From positions 1 through 64,000 of the forward strand of contig NZ_SVET01000013.1 in assembly GCF_015057245.1 (NCBI RefSeq): a DNA stretch of 64,000 nucleotides, in the 5' to 3' direction. This stretch comes from Pseudobutyrivibrio ruminis (GTDB lineage: Bacteria > Bacillota > Clostridia > Lachnospirales > Lachnospiraceae). A model generated the notes under the pieces. The model made no database searches, was not told the origin of the DNA, and saw only the letters and a program-made list of their open reading frames with translations. Position 1 is the first letter of the stretch. Each line of letters begins with the position of its first letter. Position numbers and translations under genes: made by a program. Positions 25,152 to 33,403 of this stretch are shown one piece after another.

Positions 25152-25988
25152 GCATGCTAGTACAATGAGGCCTAGCGCGATTCGGTACCATCCGAAGACT
25201 TTGAAGTCATGCTTCTTGATGTAGTCCATGAGGAATTTGATTACGAACATGGATACGGCGAAGGCCACTACCATTCCTACGATGAGGATGGCTGCTTCCA
25301 TGGCTGTGAAGCTGAGGCCAAACTTTAGGATTTTGAGAAGGCTGGCGCCAAGCATTACAGGTATTGCGAGATAGAATGTGTACTCTGCGGCTGTTGTTCT
25401 GGCAACACCAATCAAAAGAGCGCCTACGATTGTGGCACCTGAACGAGATGTACCAGGGAATATAGCGGCGATGAGCTGGAACATACCAATTAAGAATGCT
25501 GTGGTGTATGTGATATCGGCTACGGCATTAATTTTGGCTGTGTGACCAGCTTTTTTGTTTTCAACTAAGATAAATGCTACACCAAAGATTATAAGCATGA
25601 GTGCTACTGTAGTGTAGTTGTAGAAAAGCTCTTCGAATAAATCATCCCACAATACTCCAACAATTGCAGCTGGAACACATGATACTAAAATGTGGAACCA
25701 TAATACAAAGATGTCTTTTTTGATCCATGCTCCAATTCCGCTTTCTGAAAGTGGTGCATTGTTGTTTTTCTTGCCAAATGGCCAAATACTGTTCCAGAAA
25801 ATCAAAACTACTGCAAGGATTGCACCAAGCTGAATTACCACCTGGAACATGCTGTAAAACTCTTCTGATACGTTGAGCTTTACTATTTCATCTAAAAGAA
25901 TCATGTGGCCAGTGCTGCTGATTGGTAGCCATTCTGTGATTCCTTCAACTATACCGAATAATATGGCTTTTAAAATTTCTATCATCAT
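25131..25988 (-). CDS. uppP: Undecaprenyl-diphosphatase
   Basis: 285 residues, the BacA/UppP family size, with seven to eight membrane helices. It dephosphorylates undecaprenyl diphosphate to recycle the lipid carrier of cell-wall synthesis at the cytoplasmic membrane and gives bacitracin tolerance. Signature motifs are GIVEGITEWLPISSTGHMIL near 11-30 and PGTSRSGAT near 175. A GGAGGA site precedes the ATG pair. The last codons (GIIGVI) are part of the palindrome described at 24530-25151, so the C-terminus may have been reshaped by that element. Confidence 0.95.
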   Translation of the reverse strand: MMIEILKAILFGIVEGITEWLPISSTGHMILLDEIVKLNVSEEFYSMFQVVIQLGAILAVVLIFWNSIWPFGKKNNNAPLSESGIGAWIKKDIFVLWFHILVSCVPAAIVGVLWDDLFEELFYNYTTVALMLIIFGVAFILVENKKAGHTAKINAVADITYTTAFLIGMFQLIAAIFPGTSRSGATIVGALLIGVARTTAAEYTFYLAIPVMLGASLLKILKFGLSFTAMEAAILIVGMVVAFAVSMFVIKFLMDYIKKHDFKVFGWYRIALGLIVLACGIIGVI

Positions 25989-26007
25989 TATCCTCCATTA
26001 ATTAAAA

Positions 26008-26033
26008 AGAACTGCTGCATACACAGCAGTTCT
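26008..26033 (-). terminator. Intrinsic terminator of the (p)ppGpp synthetase gene
   Basis: A 10-bp perfect stem (26008-26017 with 26024-26033), 6-base loop, followed on the minus strand by TTTTTAATT. It lies about 13 bases behind the RelQ-like gene and ahead of uppP. Confidence 0.75.
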
Positions 26034-26045
26034 CATTATATACTT

Positions 26046-26738
26046 TTATATATTTTCCTTCCAGTTGTTCTTGAGGAGTCGCTCTTCTCGTTTTTTTTCT
26101 TCCTCTTCCATCTTTGTCTGCATGATTGCATTGTTTAGTTGAAGCATCTTTGTATCCATCATTGAAACGATTTCAGAACACTCACGAAGGTCACGGCTTA
26201 TGTACTCAGGAGCATTGCCTTCGAACTTGTAGTAAATCTTGTGCTCCAAGCTTGCCCAGAAGTCCATTCCGATTGTACGGATTTGAATTTCTACCTTTGT
26301 ATCAACTGTCTTATCTGACAGGTAGATAGGAATTGTAACAAGCATATGATAGCTCTTGTAGCCAGATTCCTTTGGATTCTTGATGTAGTCCTTTATTGAA
26401 ACGACTGTAACATCTGTCTGTCTACCAATCATTTCTGCAATCTGATAAATATCCGATGTAAAGGAACAAACTATTCTAACACCTGCAATATCGTTACAAT
26501 GTTCAATCATGTTTGGAATGGAAATTTCATATCCATTCTTTTTTAATTTCTTAACGATACTCTCTGGTGTTTTTACTCTTGTTTTAATGTATTCAATTGG
26601 ATTATATTGATGTACCTGCTGAAATTCGTCGTTGAGAATCTCTACCTTCGTACGAAACTTTTTAATGGCTGACTCATATAGCAGCATAACGGTGTTCCAA
26701 GAATTTACTCCGTCATCTGGAAACATACCTAAATCCAC
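26046..26738 (-). CDS. Small alarmone (p)ppGpp synthetase, RelQ/YjbM-like
   Basis: 230 residues: only the Rel/Spo synthetase domain, without hydrolase or regulatory domains. It transfers pyrophosphate from ATP to GDP or GTP. Visible motifs are YIKTRVKTPESIVKKL (substrate-binding Arg/Lys and Ser), DIAGVRIVCSF (metal Asp), YKSYH and the EIQIRT-x-x-MDFWASLEHKIYYK helix with catalytic Glu. Length and order match RelQ-type enzymes, which usually form tetramers. It is a single-gene unit with its own terminator. Nothing missing among the key residues. Confidence 0.92.
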   Translation of the reverse strand: MDLGMFPDDGVNSWNTVMLLYESAIKKFRTKVEILNDEFQQVHQYNPIEYIKTRVKTPESIVKKLKKNGYEISIPNMIEHCNDIAGVRIVCSFTSDIYQIAEMIGRQTDVTVVSIKDYIKNPKESGYKSYHMLVTIPIYLSDKTVDTKVEIQIRTIGMDFWASLEHKIYYKFEGNAPEYISRDLRECSEIVSMMDTKMLQLNNAIMQTKMEEEEKKREERLLKNNWKENI

Positions 26739-26840
26739 AATGAATCACCTCCCCATATTTATTACTACTATATAATAGCATACTTTCTCTGATAAATTAT
26801 TAACAAATTCTAAAATTTGAAATTGTATAAAACGGGGAGT

Positions 26841-27104
26841 CTAATCTTCTTCTAATACATGAATTTCCAAATAATCAAATGGAATTTCGTCTACAAAATT
26901 ATCCTGTGTAAAACGGGCTTTTCCATGACGTTTGAATTCTCTGATTGTGGAATCTAGCCACACCGGCTTGCTTGTATCAAATTCGTAGCTGGCCTTATCC
27001 ACTGCCGCAAAGATTTTATGAGTACGTGTGTCTTCCGATTCATCCTCCACAACATAGTCGTGAAGCATGTGATTGTCTTTCCATGATTTAAACCAAATTC
27101 GCAT
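26841..27104 (-). CDS. Uncharacterised 87-residue protein
   Basis: 87 residues, acidic, with no membrane segment. It starts MRIWFKSWKDNHMLHDYVVED and contains a WLDSTIREFKRHGKARF segment; no family recognised with confidence. A weak AAGGATT-like site lies upstream. It is followed on the same strand by the synthetase gene and preceded by two HAD-like genes (30 bases to the nearer), so it may belong to their transcript. The conserved-looking spacing of aromatic residues and compact size argue for a real small gene, but function is unknown. Confidence 0.65.
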   Translation of the reverse strand: MRIWFKSWKDNHMLHDYVVEDESEDTRTHKIFAAVDKASYEFDTSKPVWLDSTIREFKRHGKARFTQDNFVDEIPFDYLEIHVLEED

Positions 27105-27134
27105 TATTCTAATCCTTTTTTAACATATAAAGCA

Positions 27135-27635
27135 CTACTTCGGCAGATGCTTTATGTGCTCCGCTTTTTCTATTATTTTTTCTTTCCAGTTGTCATCTTC
27201 TGCCTCAAGCTTATATGTGCTATATCCATACTGAGGCCCCAAAGAGCATACCACAGTTTCATCGTCTACGTGAAGAGAAATTCTGTATTTGCTCGGAAGT
27301 TTTTGAGGAAGTATATCTTTGTTTCCCTGCTGAACTTCCTTCAGATGACGCTGAGCATTTACTATACCATCAAAATGAACATTATAGTGTTTAAATAATC
27401 TTTTGATATATTTCTCAGGCCTAAATGAAGACGTATAAATCCAGACTTCGTATCCCAGCTGCTGCAATTCCTTTACTAAATCTGGGGTACCAAGTCTTAG
27501 TCTTTCTTTATAAATGATATTGAGAGGAAACTTGAGCTGAGGCTCTGCCTTTATATAATTTGGATTAACAAACAGCACCTCATCCAAATCGAAAGAGACC
27601 CTCATCTTTTCCTCATGATTTTTCTTTTTATTCAT
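27135..27635 (-). CDS. HAD-like phosphatase-fold protein
   Basis: 166 residues. Motif I is FDLDEVLF (Asp nucleophile at about residue 16 and Asp+2), motif II a hydrophobic strand WIYTSS ending in Ser, and a later VDDE acidic pair fits motif IV. This is the minimal haloacid-dehalogenase fold without a large cap. The substrate is unknown. It is a paralogue of the C-terminal half of the next upstream protein: both share FPLN-x-IY/LYK-x-LRLG and a downstream YxVHxxGIV segment. Only 15 bases separate the two genes. Confidence 0.75.
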   Translation of the reverse strand: MNKKKNHEEKMRVSFDLDEVLFVNPNYIKAEPQLKFPLNIIYKERLRLGTPDLVKELQQLGYEVWIYTSSFRPEKYIKRLFKHYNVHFDGIVNAQRHLKEVQQGNKDILPQKLPSKYRISLHVDDETVVCSLGPQYGYSTYKLEAEDDNWKEKIIEKAEHIKHLPK

Positions 27636-27650
27636 CCCTTTGCCCTCATT

Positions 27651-28544
27651 TTAGGCATCAATTTCCTTAATGATATCCATTACCGATTTCGACCAGTTTA
27701 CTCCTTCGTCGATAGTAAAATCCTGGAAATCTTTTCGCACATTGTCAATCATTAAAACCGCATCATTATCTATATGCAAAGTAAACAAATACTTTTTTGC
27801 ATATAAATTCTGCATTTCACTTTTTTCTTCCTCGGTTTGTTTACGCTTGGAAGTACCTGTCACTATACCTGTTACATGAACATGATACTTTTTAAATAAT
27901 GCTCTTAAATACTCCTTTGAATAAAACTTTGAGCTGTATAACCAAATGTCATATCCATCTTTGTTCAGCATATTGAATAGAGCAGGTATTCCCAATCTTA
28001 ACTTGTCTTTATAAAGCTTGTTAAGAGGGAATGGTAAATCCTTTTCTGCTGGACCATTATTTGAATTATAAAAAACAACCTCATCCAAATCCAGCGTTAC
28101 TCGCTTGTCATGCTTTGAATTATTAATAATATCTTTGATTTCCTCATTGCTAGTCATATTTATGACTTGAATAGGAATCTTCTCATATCCTAATTTAAGA
28201 GCTGCTGCCCATCTATGATGACCATTTAAAATCATATATCCATCTGGTCTGATTTTCTCTACCATGATAGGCTCTTCCCCATTAAAATAATTCATACTAT
28301 GGTTTGAATTATAAATGTACTTCTTTTCGTATTCTGAAATAATTCGGTAGCTTGGTCCCACGGATGGAATAGAAAACTCATCCTCTGGATTGGGATGAAG
28401 ATCTGTGCACATGGCTTTCGTCACCATAATACGATTAAAAAAACCTGCCTTAACAGGCATTGTGACTCCAGCATATTTTGCAATGTCATCGGCTATATAC
28501 TGATCAAACGCTACACCAATACTTTTGCTCATAGGTTGCCTCAC
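27651..28544 (-). CDS. ParB/sulfiredoxin-like domain fused to a HAD-like domain
   Basis: 297 residues. The N-terminal half contains ILNGHHRWAAALKLGYEKIPIQVI (about 107-130), the signature loop of ParB-like/sulfiredoxin nuclease-fold domains (GHHR for the usual GxxR/GHHR). The C-terminal half (about 148-290) is HAD-like with VTLDLDEVVF and IDNDAVLMID, and is paralogous to the neighbouring 166-residue protein. ParB-like folds of this type include CTPases, ATP-dependent serine kinases and nucleases. Fusion to a phosphatase fold suggests a kinase/phosphatase or nucleotide-processing pair, which is inference. No chromosome-partition genes are near. Confidence 0.7.
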   Translation of the reverse strand: MRQPMSKSIGVAFDQYIADDIAKYAGVTMPVKAGFFNRIMVTKAMCTDLHPNPEDEFSIPSVGPSYRIISEYEKKYIYNSNHSMNYFNGEEPIMVEKIRPDGYMILNGHHRWAAALKLGYEKIPIQVINMTSNEEIKDIINNSKHDKRVTLDLDEVVFYNSNNGPAEKDLPFPLNKLYKDKLRLGIPALFNMLNKDGYDIWLYSSKFYSKEYLRALFKKYHVHVTGIVTGTSKRKQTEEEKSEMQNLYAKKYLFTLHIDNDAVLMIDNVRKDFQDFTIDEGVNWSKSVMDIIKEIDA

Positions 28545-28613
28545 ACTTTCGTCTGATTCTCCCTATGGAGGTATAATATCACACTAAAAAAAGAAAAAAG
28601 TGAAGAAAAAGTT

Positions 28614-28653
28614 AAAGCTAACATACCAAGCGAAAAATTTGGTTGTTAGCTTT
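28614..28653 (-). terminator. Terminator of the nine-gene operon
   Basis: A 15-bp stem with one bulged base (28614-28629 with 28639-28653) and a 9-base loop, followed on the minus strand by TTAACTTTTTC. It lies just behind acpS and closes the transcript that can be traced back to 37400. Confidence 0.7.
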
Positions 28654-28665
28654 TAATTACAATAA

Positions 28666-29052
28666 TTATTTAATTAGTTCTGCTATGGCTGTGACTAAGT
28701 CACCCTGATTTGAAATTGATATTTTTATATCTGAAGCTCCAATTTGAGGTAGAATCTTTAGGATATTATCATTACCATTAAACCTTGGTGCCCCATTGGA
28801 TATTCTTATGGTTTCAACATTTCTGAAATCAAAATTTATTTCTGGATAGTTGCCACATATGGCTTTGTATACAGCCTCTTTTACAGCAAACCTTCCAGCA
28901 AGGAACTGATAATAGTCAGTCGAGGAGTTTGCATCTTTCAGTTCCCTGTCTGTAAATGTTTGTCGGACGAAGCTCCCGTTTAGTCTTTCGTCCAGATTAT
29001 GTATTTCACTTATCGAAACTAGGTCTATTCCGACCCCTAAGACATTTGACAT
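28666..29052 (-). CDS. acpS: Holo-[acyl-carrier-protein] synthase
   Basis: 128 residues, typical AcpS length. It transfers 4'-phosphopantetheine from coenzyme A to the serine of an acyl carrier protein. Key residues: GVGIDLVSISEI with the magnesium Asp near 9, FTDREL, and the AGRFAVKEAVYKA helix with the second metal Glu. The start is two bases behind the pta stop. In most genomes acpS stands alone or with alr; here it is the last gene of an operon that also has its own acyl carrier protein, which suggests a dedicated pairing. Whether it also serves fatty acid synthesis cannot be told. Confidence 0.93.
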   Translation of the reverse strand: MSNVLGVGIDLVSISEIHNLDERLNGSFVRQTFTDRELKDANSSTDYYQFLAGRFAVKEAVYKAICGNYPEINFDFRNVETIRISNGAPRFNGNDNILKILPQIGASDIKISISNQGDLVTAIAELIK

Positions 29053-29054
29053 AA

Positions 29055-30059
29055 TTACTTCTTCTGTCCCATGGCACGTACTGCAGAAATAACAACATTA
29101 CCCTTGATTTCTGAAACAGGTGCCCCTCTTGAGCAATCACATACAATACTGTTGAATCCCTGAAGCATAGGGCCATAAGCATCTGCATGACCAAACTGCT
29201 GAATAAGTTTTACAGCTGTATTTCCTACGTTAAGGTCTGGCCAGATAAGTACATTAGCCTTACCTGCAACCTTGCTTTCACGGTTAACCTTCTTTGCAGC
29301 TACTGCAGGAACAATTGCTGCATCAAGCTGGAATTCTCCATCAATGTCAAGGTCAGGACGCTTTTCGTTTGCTATAGCAAGGGCTTCCTTAACCTTATCA
29401 ATAAGCTCACCCTGACCAGATCCAAGTGTTGAATAGCAAATCATTGCACATCTTGGTTCCCAATCAAGAAGTCCCTTAACTGTATCACATGCAGAAATTG
29501 CAATATCAGCAAGCTGTTCAGCTGATGGATTTGTACATACTGCACTATCACCAACTGCAAGAAGCTGACCTTCGCTTCCTTCAAAGCCAGGAATATCACA
29601 AAGTCCAATAGATGAAACTGTGCTGATGCCTTCCTTAAGTCCGATAATCATCTGACCTGCCAGAAGAACATCTCCTGTTGTGTTGTCGATACCTGCAAAA
29701 GTAACATCTGCCTCTCCAACAGCCTGCATAGCCATTGCATAATAAAGAGGATTCTCCATTCTACGTCCCAAAGCTTTTTCCTTAAGACGTGTATTTGGAA
29801 GGGCTACATACTTTGCAATAACCTCATTCTTATAATTCTCTTCCGCGATATCTATTATCGTAAATACGGATTCATCATAGCCTCTTTCAGCTATAAGTTC
29901 TTTAATCTTTGCAGAGTTACCAACAAGTATAGGAACAATATAGCCTTCCTGTCCACACTCATAAGCAGCCTGCATCATCTTTTCATTTTCGGCCTCTGGG
30001 AAGGCTACCTTTTGAGGGTTAGCCTTGGCCTTATCATAGATTTTATCAAGTACGCTCAT
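29055..30059 (-). CDS. pta: Phosphate acyltransferase (phosphotransacetylase family)
   Basis: 334 residues, the short Pta type. It exchanges the CoA of acetyl-CoA, or possibly another acyl-CoA, for phosphate. Motifs: KVAFPEAENEKMMQAA at the N-terminus, STLGSGQGELIDKVKEA, DGEFQLDAAIVPAVAAKK and VAGKANVLIWPDLNVGN, then CDCSRGAPVSEI. Residues usually conserved for acetyl specificity are present, but it sits in an operon with butyrate kinase and without ackA, so a longer acyl group is possible. It follows the acyl carrier protein gene by one base and precedes acpS by two. Confidence 0.88.
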   Translation of the reverse strand: MSVLDKIYDKAKANPQKVAFPEAENEKMMQAAYECGQEGYIVPILVGNSAKIKELIAERGYDESVFTIIDIAEENYKNEVIAKYVALPNTRLKEKALGRRMENPLYYAMAMQAVGEADVTFAGIDNTTGDVLLAGQMIIGLKEGISTVSSIGLCDIPGFEGSEGQLLAVGDSAVCTNPSAEQLADIAISACDTVKGLLDWEPRCAMICYSTLGSGQGELIDKVKEALAIANEKRPDLDIDGEFQLDAAIVPAVAAKKVNRESKVAGKANVLIWPDLNVGNTAVKLIQQFGHADAYGPMLQGFNSIVCDCSRGAPVSEIKGNVVISAVRAMGQKK

Positions 30060-30060
30060 A

Positions 30061-30300
30061 TTAAAGTTCTTCCTCTACCTTATCAACAAGATCTCCGATT
30101 GTCTTGCAAGCAGCAGCATCCGAAAGCTGAATCATTGCATCTAACTCATTCTCAATTTCTGATACAAGACCAACCATCATTACTGAAGTACCGCTAATAT
30201 CCTTACCAAATTCTGAATCTACGCTAAGCTTTGCCTCATCTGCGTTGTAGCACTGTGCTACCATCTTAATAATCTGTGCCTCAAGTTCTTTTCTTTCCAT
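30061..30300 (-). CDS. Acyl carrier protein-like protein
   Basis: 79 residues with the four-helix ACP pattern and a strongly acidic composition. The phosphopantetheine serine is Ser39 in the motif GTSVMMVGL; the usual ACP motif is DSL, so the Asp before the Ser is Thr and the Leu after is Val. That divergence, and its position between a thiolase and a phosphotransacetylase with acpS two genes on, point to a specialised carrier rather than the fatty acid AcpP. A GGAGG site precedes the ATG. A one-base gap to pta indicates tight coupling. Confidence 0.82.
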   Translation of the reverse strand: MERKELEAQIIKMVAQCYNADEAKLSVDSEFGKDISGTSVMMVGLVSEIENELDAMIQLSDAAACKTIGDLVDKVEEEL

Positions 30301-30302
30301 TG

Positions 30303-30465
30303 TTCTAATCCTCCTATAGCCCGCCTGCTACGCAGACAAGCATGATGAATTCTCCGCTTCGCATAGAAAGCTCCGCTTGAGAATTATCATAGCTTGTCTA
30401 CTGCAGGCTCATTTAATTAATAAAGATACTGTTCGGCTGTTACGCTCACAGCCTCATCTAAATAA
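30303..30465. promoter_or_regulatory. Structured gap between thiolase and ACP genes
   Basis: In this 170-bp gap inside the operon, 30318-30352 can pair imperfectly with the complementary stretch 30378-30410 (AGACAAGC with GCTTGTCT, GAATTCTC with GAGAATT), forming a long hairpin around a loop that can fold further. A second short hairpin, GGCTGT with ACAGCC, lies at about 30434-30452. No T tract follows. It could process or stabilise the message, or set ACP level. No gene seen. Confidence 0.45.
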
Positions 30466-30470
30466 TAAAA

Positions 30471-32234
30471 TTACTGTTCGTCTAATTCGTAGACTACGGT
30501 TTTGAATCCACCATCTCTGTCGATGATTTTTGCGTGTACTGGAAGTGGAAGCTTATCCAAAAGCTCTGGACGTGTCTTCTTGCTAATTCCAATAACTACG
30601 CCATTAAATTCAGCGCCCTCTTCTGTCTCGATAACGCCATAAGCATATTTGCCCATTCTCTCCTTATACTCAGGCTTTGATGAAAGTGGTGCTGGAAGAA
30701 CTATAGACTTCATTACAGCCTTACCGCTAAGCTCAACCCACTCTGTGTCATCACAACCGCAAGTATTACAAGCGTATACTGGTGGGAACTCAACTGCTCC
30801 ACATCTCTTACATTTTCTACCAAGCAACTTGCCCTGCTCTAGGCCTTCGTAATATGTCTGAACAACCTTTTCAAGCTTAAGATGTGACTCCTTAGCTGGC
30901 TCCTTAGATGGTTCAAAATCATCTACTGTTTCAAGCATGATAGCTGCAACGTTCTGAGAACCGCCGTAGCCTCTAAGCATTGCTGTCTTAGGAAGCTTCT
31001 TAACCTGGTGCTCACCGCACTCACCACGCATCTGCATACAGCACTCATAAACATCTGCAAGACCTGAAGCTGCATGTGCATGTCCGAATGATGTACGTCC
31101 ACCGTTTGTGTTGATTGGCTTGTCACCATCAAATGCTGTTCTTCCATCACAAATGTATTTCCATCCCTCACCGTATGGTAAGTATCCAGCGATTTCAGCT
31201 GCATAAAGATGTGATGTAATAATAAAATCGTTTGCGAAGAAGATATCAAGATCATCTCCTGACTTTCCTGTAAGCTCATATACCTGGCGAATAGCTTCCT
31301 TAGTTGCGTTGATTTCAAAGTGAGGTGTTGATGCTTCACAAGCAGCACTACCAATACCAATGATTTCGATTGGCTTATGTCTCAAGTTCTTGCAGAGCTC
31401 AGGAATCTTTTCTGTAGCAATTACGATACAAGCTGCTGCACCATCACACTTACGCTCGATGCCTTCCATTCTAAGGAAATCACCAGACTTTGGATTGTAT
31501 GGGCTTCTCATATAATCCATTACATTGTCGAAGCCTTTCTCCTTTGCAATGTCCTCAAACTCCTCATGTGTGATTGCAAGTGGGTTGTGAACTGCATTGT
31601 GTCTGTTGTTGATTGCCATGTGGTTAAGAGTATCGTCCATCTGCTCTGGAGTGATACCTCGAGTTCTAACATAATCCTCTGCGCAATCATCATAAATAAG
31701 TTCCATTGGAGCCATAAGTGGTCTTGCATATGTCTTGTCATAAATCCATGCAGTTGTCTTAAGGAATTTCTCCATTGTCATCTTGTCTCTCTTGTATGGA
31801 TGCTTTGGATCCTCTACGCTCTCGCTTGGTGAAGGAACAGCGTCACCAAATTCTACTGCACCTGTAAGTACGCAATCATACTTACCTGATGCGACTGCGT
31901 TTGCTGCGATTTCAAGTGCAAGATAACCTGTACAGCAAGCCTCAGAATGATGCATAGAGCCTTTGCCCTTCATACCAAACCAGTTTGCCACCTGGACATT
32001 AGGTGTAATATAGTTTGAACCATTAAGTGGATTTGCCTGGCCATGGAAATAATAATCAACATCCTTTGGTTCAACACCAGCATCTTCCATTGCTTTTAGA
32101 GCTGCATATCCAAACATTTCGCCTTCTGTTAATCCAGCTGTTTCTGGATTATCAAGCGTATTCATAAATGGAGTGCAACTTACGCCTACAATTGAGACGC
32201 TTCTTGAATACTTATTAATCTTAGTCTGATTCAT
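30471..32234 (-). CDS. Thiolase (SCP-x-like) fused to a DUF35 zinc-ribbon/OB-fold domain
   Basis: 587 residues. Residues about 10-430 are a thiolase-fold domain with candidate active-site cysteine in HHSEACCTGY (Cys100/101) and a C-terminal GHAHAASG loop in place of the usual GHPxGATG. Residues about 450-585 are DUF35: a rubredoxin-like zinc ribbon CKRCGAVEFPPVYACNTCGC and an OB fold. DUF35 proteins normally are separate subunits that bring thiolases substrates (archaeal HMG-CoA synthesis, PhlB of diacetylphloroglucinol acyltransferase, steroid-chain thiolases). Here both are one chain. Role: a C-C bond forming or cleaving acyltransferase; the substrate is unknown. Confidence 0.85.
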   Translation of the reverse strand: MNQTKINKYSRSVSIVGVSCTPFMNTLDNPETAGLTEGEMFGYAALKAMEDAGVEPKDVDYYFHGQANPLNGSNYITPNVQVANWFGMKGKGSMHHSEACCTGYLALEIAANAVASGKYDCVLTGAVEFGDAVPSPSESVEDPKHPYKRDKMTMEKFLKTTAWIYDKTYARPLMAPMELIYDDCAEDYVRTRGITPEQMDDTLNHMAINNRHNAVHNPLAITHEEFEDIAKEKGFDNVMDYMRSPYNPKSGDFLRMEGIERKCDGAAACIVIATEKIPELCKNLRHKPIEIIGIGSAACEASTPHFEINATKEAIRQVYELTGKSGDDLDIFFANDFIITSHLYAAEIAGYLPYGEGWKYICDGRTAFDGDKPINTNGGRTSFGHAHAASGLADVYECCMQMRGECGEHQVKKLPKTAMLRGYGGSQNVAAIMLETVDDFEPSKEPAKESHLKLEKVVQTYYEGLEQGKLLGRKCKRCGAVEFPPVYACNTCGCDDTEWVELSGKAVMKSIVLPAPLSSKPEYKERMGKYAYGVIETEEGAEFNGVVIGISKKTRPELLDKLPLPVHAKIIDRDGGFKTVVYELDEQ

Positions 32235-32255
32235 CTCTATTCTCCTTTAAATAAT

Positions 32256-33353
32256 TTACTCCGCAGGTTTCCAGCAAGGTTCGCCTGTGTATACCTTCGC
32301 TTCCTCTACGCCGTCAAGAACACGAATTGCTCCAGCAGCCATAGCTTCTAGCTCAAACTCTCCTGGATAAGCAGTTACTGGTGCAATCCAAGAGCATGCC
32401 TCTGTAATATCAGCTACAAGCTTTTTGTTATGAACCATTCCACCACCAAGAAGAATTCCATCTACCTGGCCATGAAGAACTGCTGCCATAGAGCCAATAT
32501 ATCTGATAATCTGGTATGTCATTGTGTCCCAGATTAATTTTGCTTCTTTATCTCCAGCCTCTGCTCTGTTGAATACCTCCAAAGCATCTGAAGTATTTAA
32601 ATGGCTAACAAAACCACCTGTCTTTGTTGTAAGTGATAATGTTTCTTTTTTATCTGGATGATCATAAGCATATCTAATCATCTGTGCAGCTGGTATTGAG
32701 CCACAACGGGTTGGTGCCATTGGTCCATCTCCAGCAACAATATCATTTCCGTCAATCATCTTGCCTTTACGGTGTGCTGAAATAGAAACTCCTCCACCGA
32801 TATGACAAACTACATAATTTTTATCTTCGTATTTAACACCGTTTAAATTACTGTGTCTGATTGCTGTCTCTTTAAGGTTCAAAGCGTGTAAATGAGATTG
32901 TCTATATACACCTTTGATACCAGTCATTCTTGCTTCAATAATAAATTCATCTGTGTCTGGTGGATTTACTACGAAAGCTGGTTTTGAATACTGATTTGCA
33001 AATTCTGCTGCAAGCTGAGATCCAAGCTGCGCTGGATGTTGAATTCCATTTGCTCCTCTTCTTGCATGATCAAGAATTGTTTCGTCGACTTTGTATGTGC
33101 CACCTTCTACTGAAAGAAGTCCACCACCTCGGCCAACGAATGCATCGACCTGTGAAAGATCAATACCTGCTTTTTTTATTTCTTCTAAAATCAAATCTCT
33201 TCTGTAAGGAAGCTGATCACTAATGCCAGCGAATTCTGCCAGCTTTGCTGCGTCATGTGATACATTCACCGAGAACTCTAATTTATCTCCATCAAAGTAA
33301 CCTACCTTTGTAGATGTAGAGCCTGGGTTAATTGTTAAAATCTTATAACTCAT
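32256..33353 (-). CDS. buk: Butyrate kinase family acyl kinase
   Basis: 365 residues, standard Buk length, ASKHA fold. It interconverts butyryl phosphate plus ADP with butyrate plus ATP. Motifs: ILTINPGSTSTKVGYF at the N-terminus (phosphate 1 loop), VGRGGGLL, HPAQLG, VVCHIGGGVSISAH (phosphate 2) and DGILLGGGMVHN. With pta it would turn an acyl-CoA into acid with ATP gain. It lies 21 bases before the thiolase gene. True substrate could be another short or branched acyl group since no butyryl-CoA pathway genes (crt, bcd, hbd) are in the window. Confidence 0.9.
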   Translation of the reverse strand: MSYKILTINPGSTSTKVGYFDGDKLEFSVNVSHDAAKLAEFAGISDQLPYRRDLILEEIKKAGIDLSQVDAFVGRGGGLLSVEGGTYKVDETILDHARRGANGIQHPAQLGSQLAAEFANQYSKPAFVVNPPDTDEFIIEARMTGIKGVYRQSHLHALNLKETAIRHSNLNGVKYEDKNYVVCHIGGGVSISAHRKGKMIDGNDIVAGDGPMAPTRCGSIPAAQMIRYAYDHPDKKETLSLTTKTGGFVSHLNTSDALEVFNRAEAGDKEAKLIWDTMTYQIIRYIGSMAAVLHGQVDGILLGGGMVHNKKLVADITEACSWIAPVTAYPGEFELEAMAAGAIRVLDGVEEAKVYTGEPCWKPAE

Positions 33354-33403
33354 TCTATTCTCCTAAAACTCATCTCAGGATTTATGATTATTTATGTTGT
33401 GCA

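Noticed and set aside
29055..33353. Pta plus butyrate kinase as the cell's ordinary butyrate-forming terminal pathway
   Set aside because: No crotonase, 3-hydroxybutyryl-CoA dehydrogenase or butyryl-CoA dehydrogenase is linked, and the operon instead contains ACP, AcpS and flavoenzymes.
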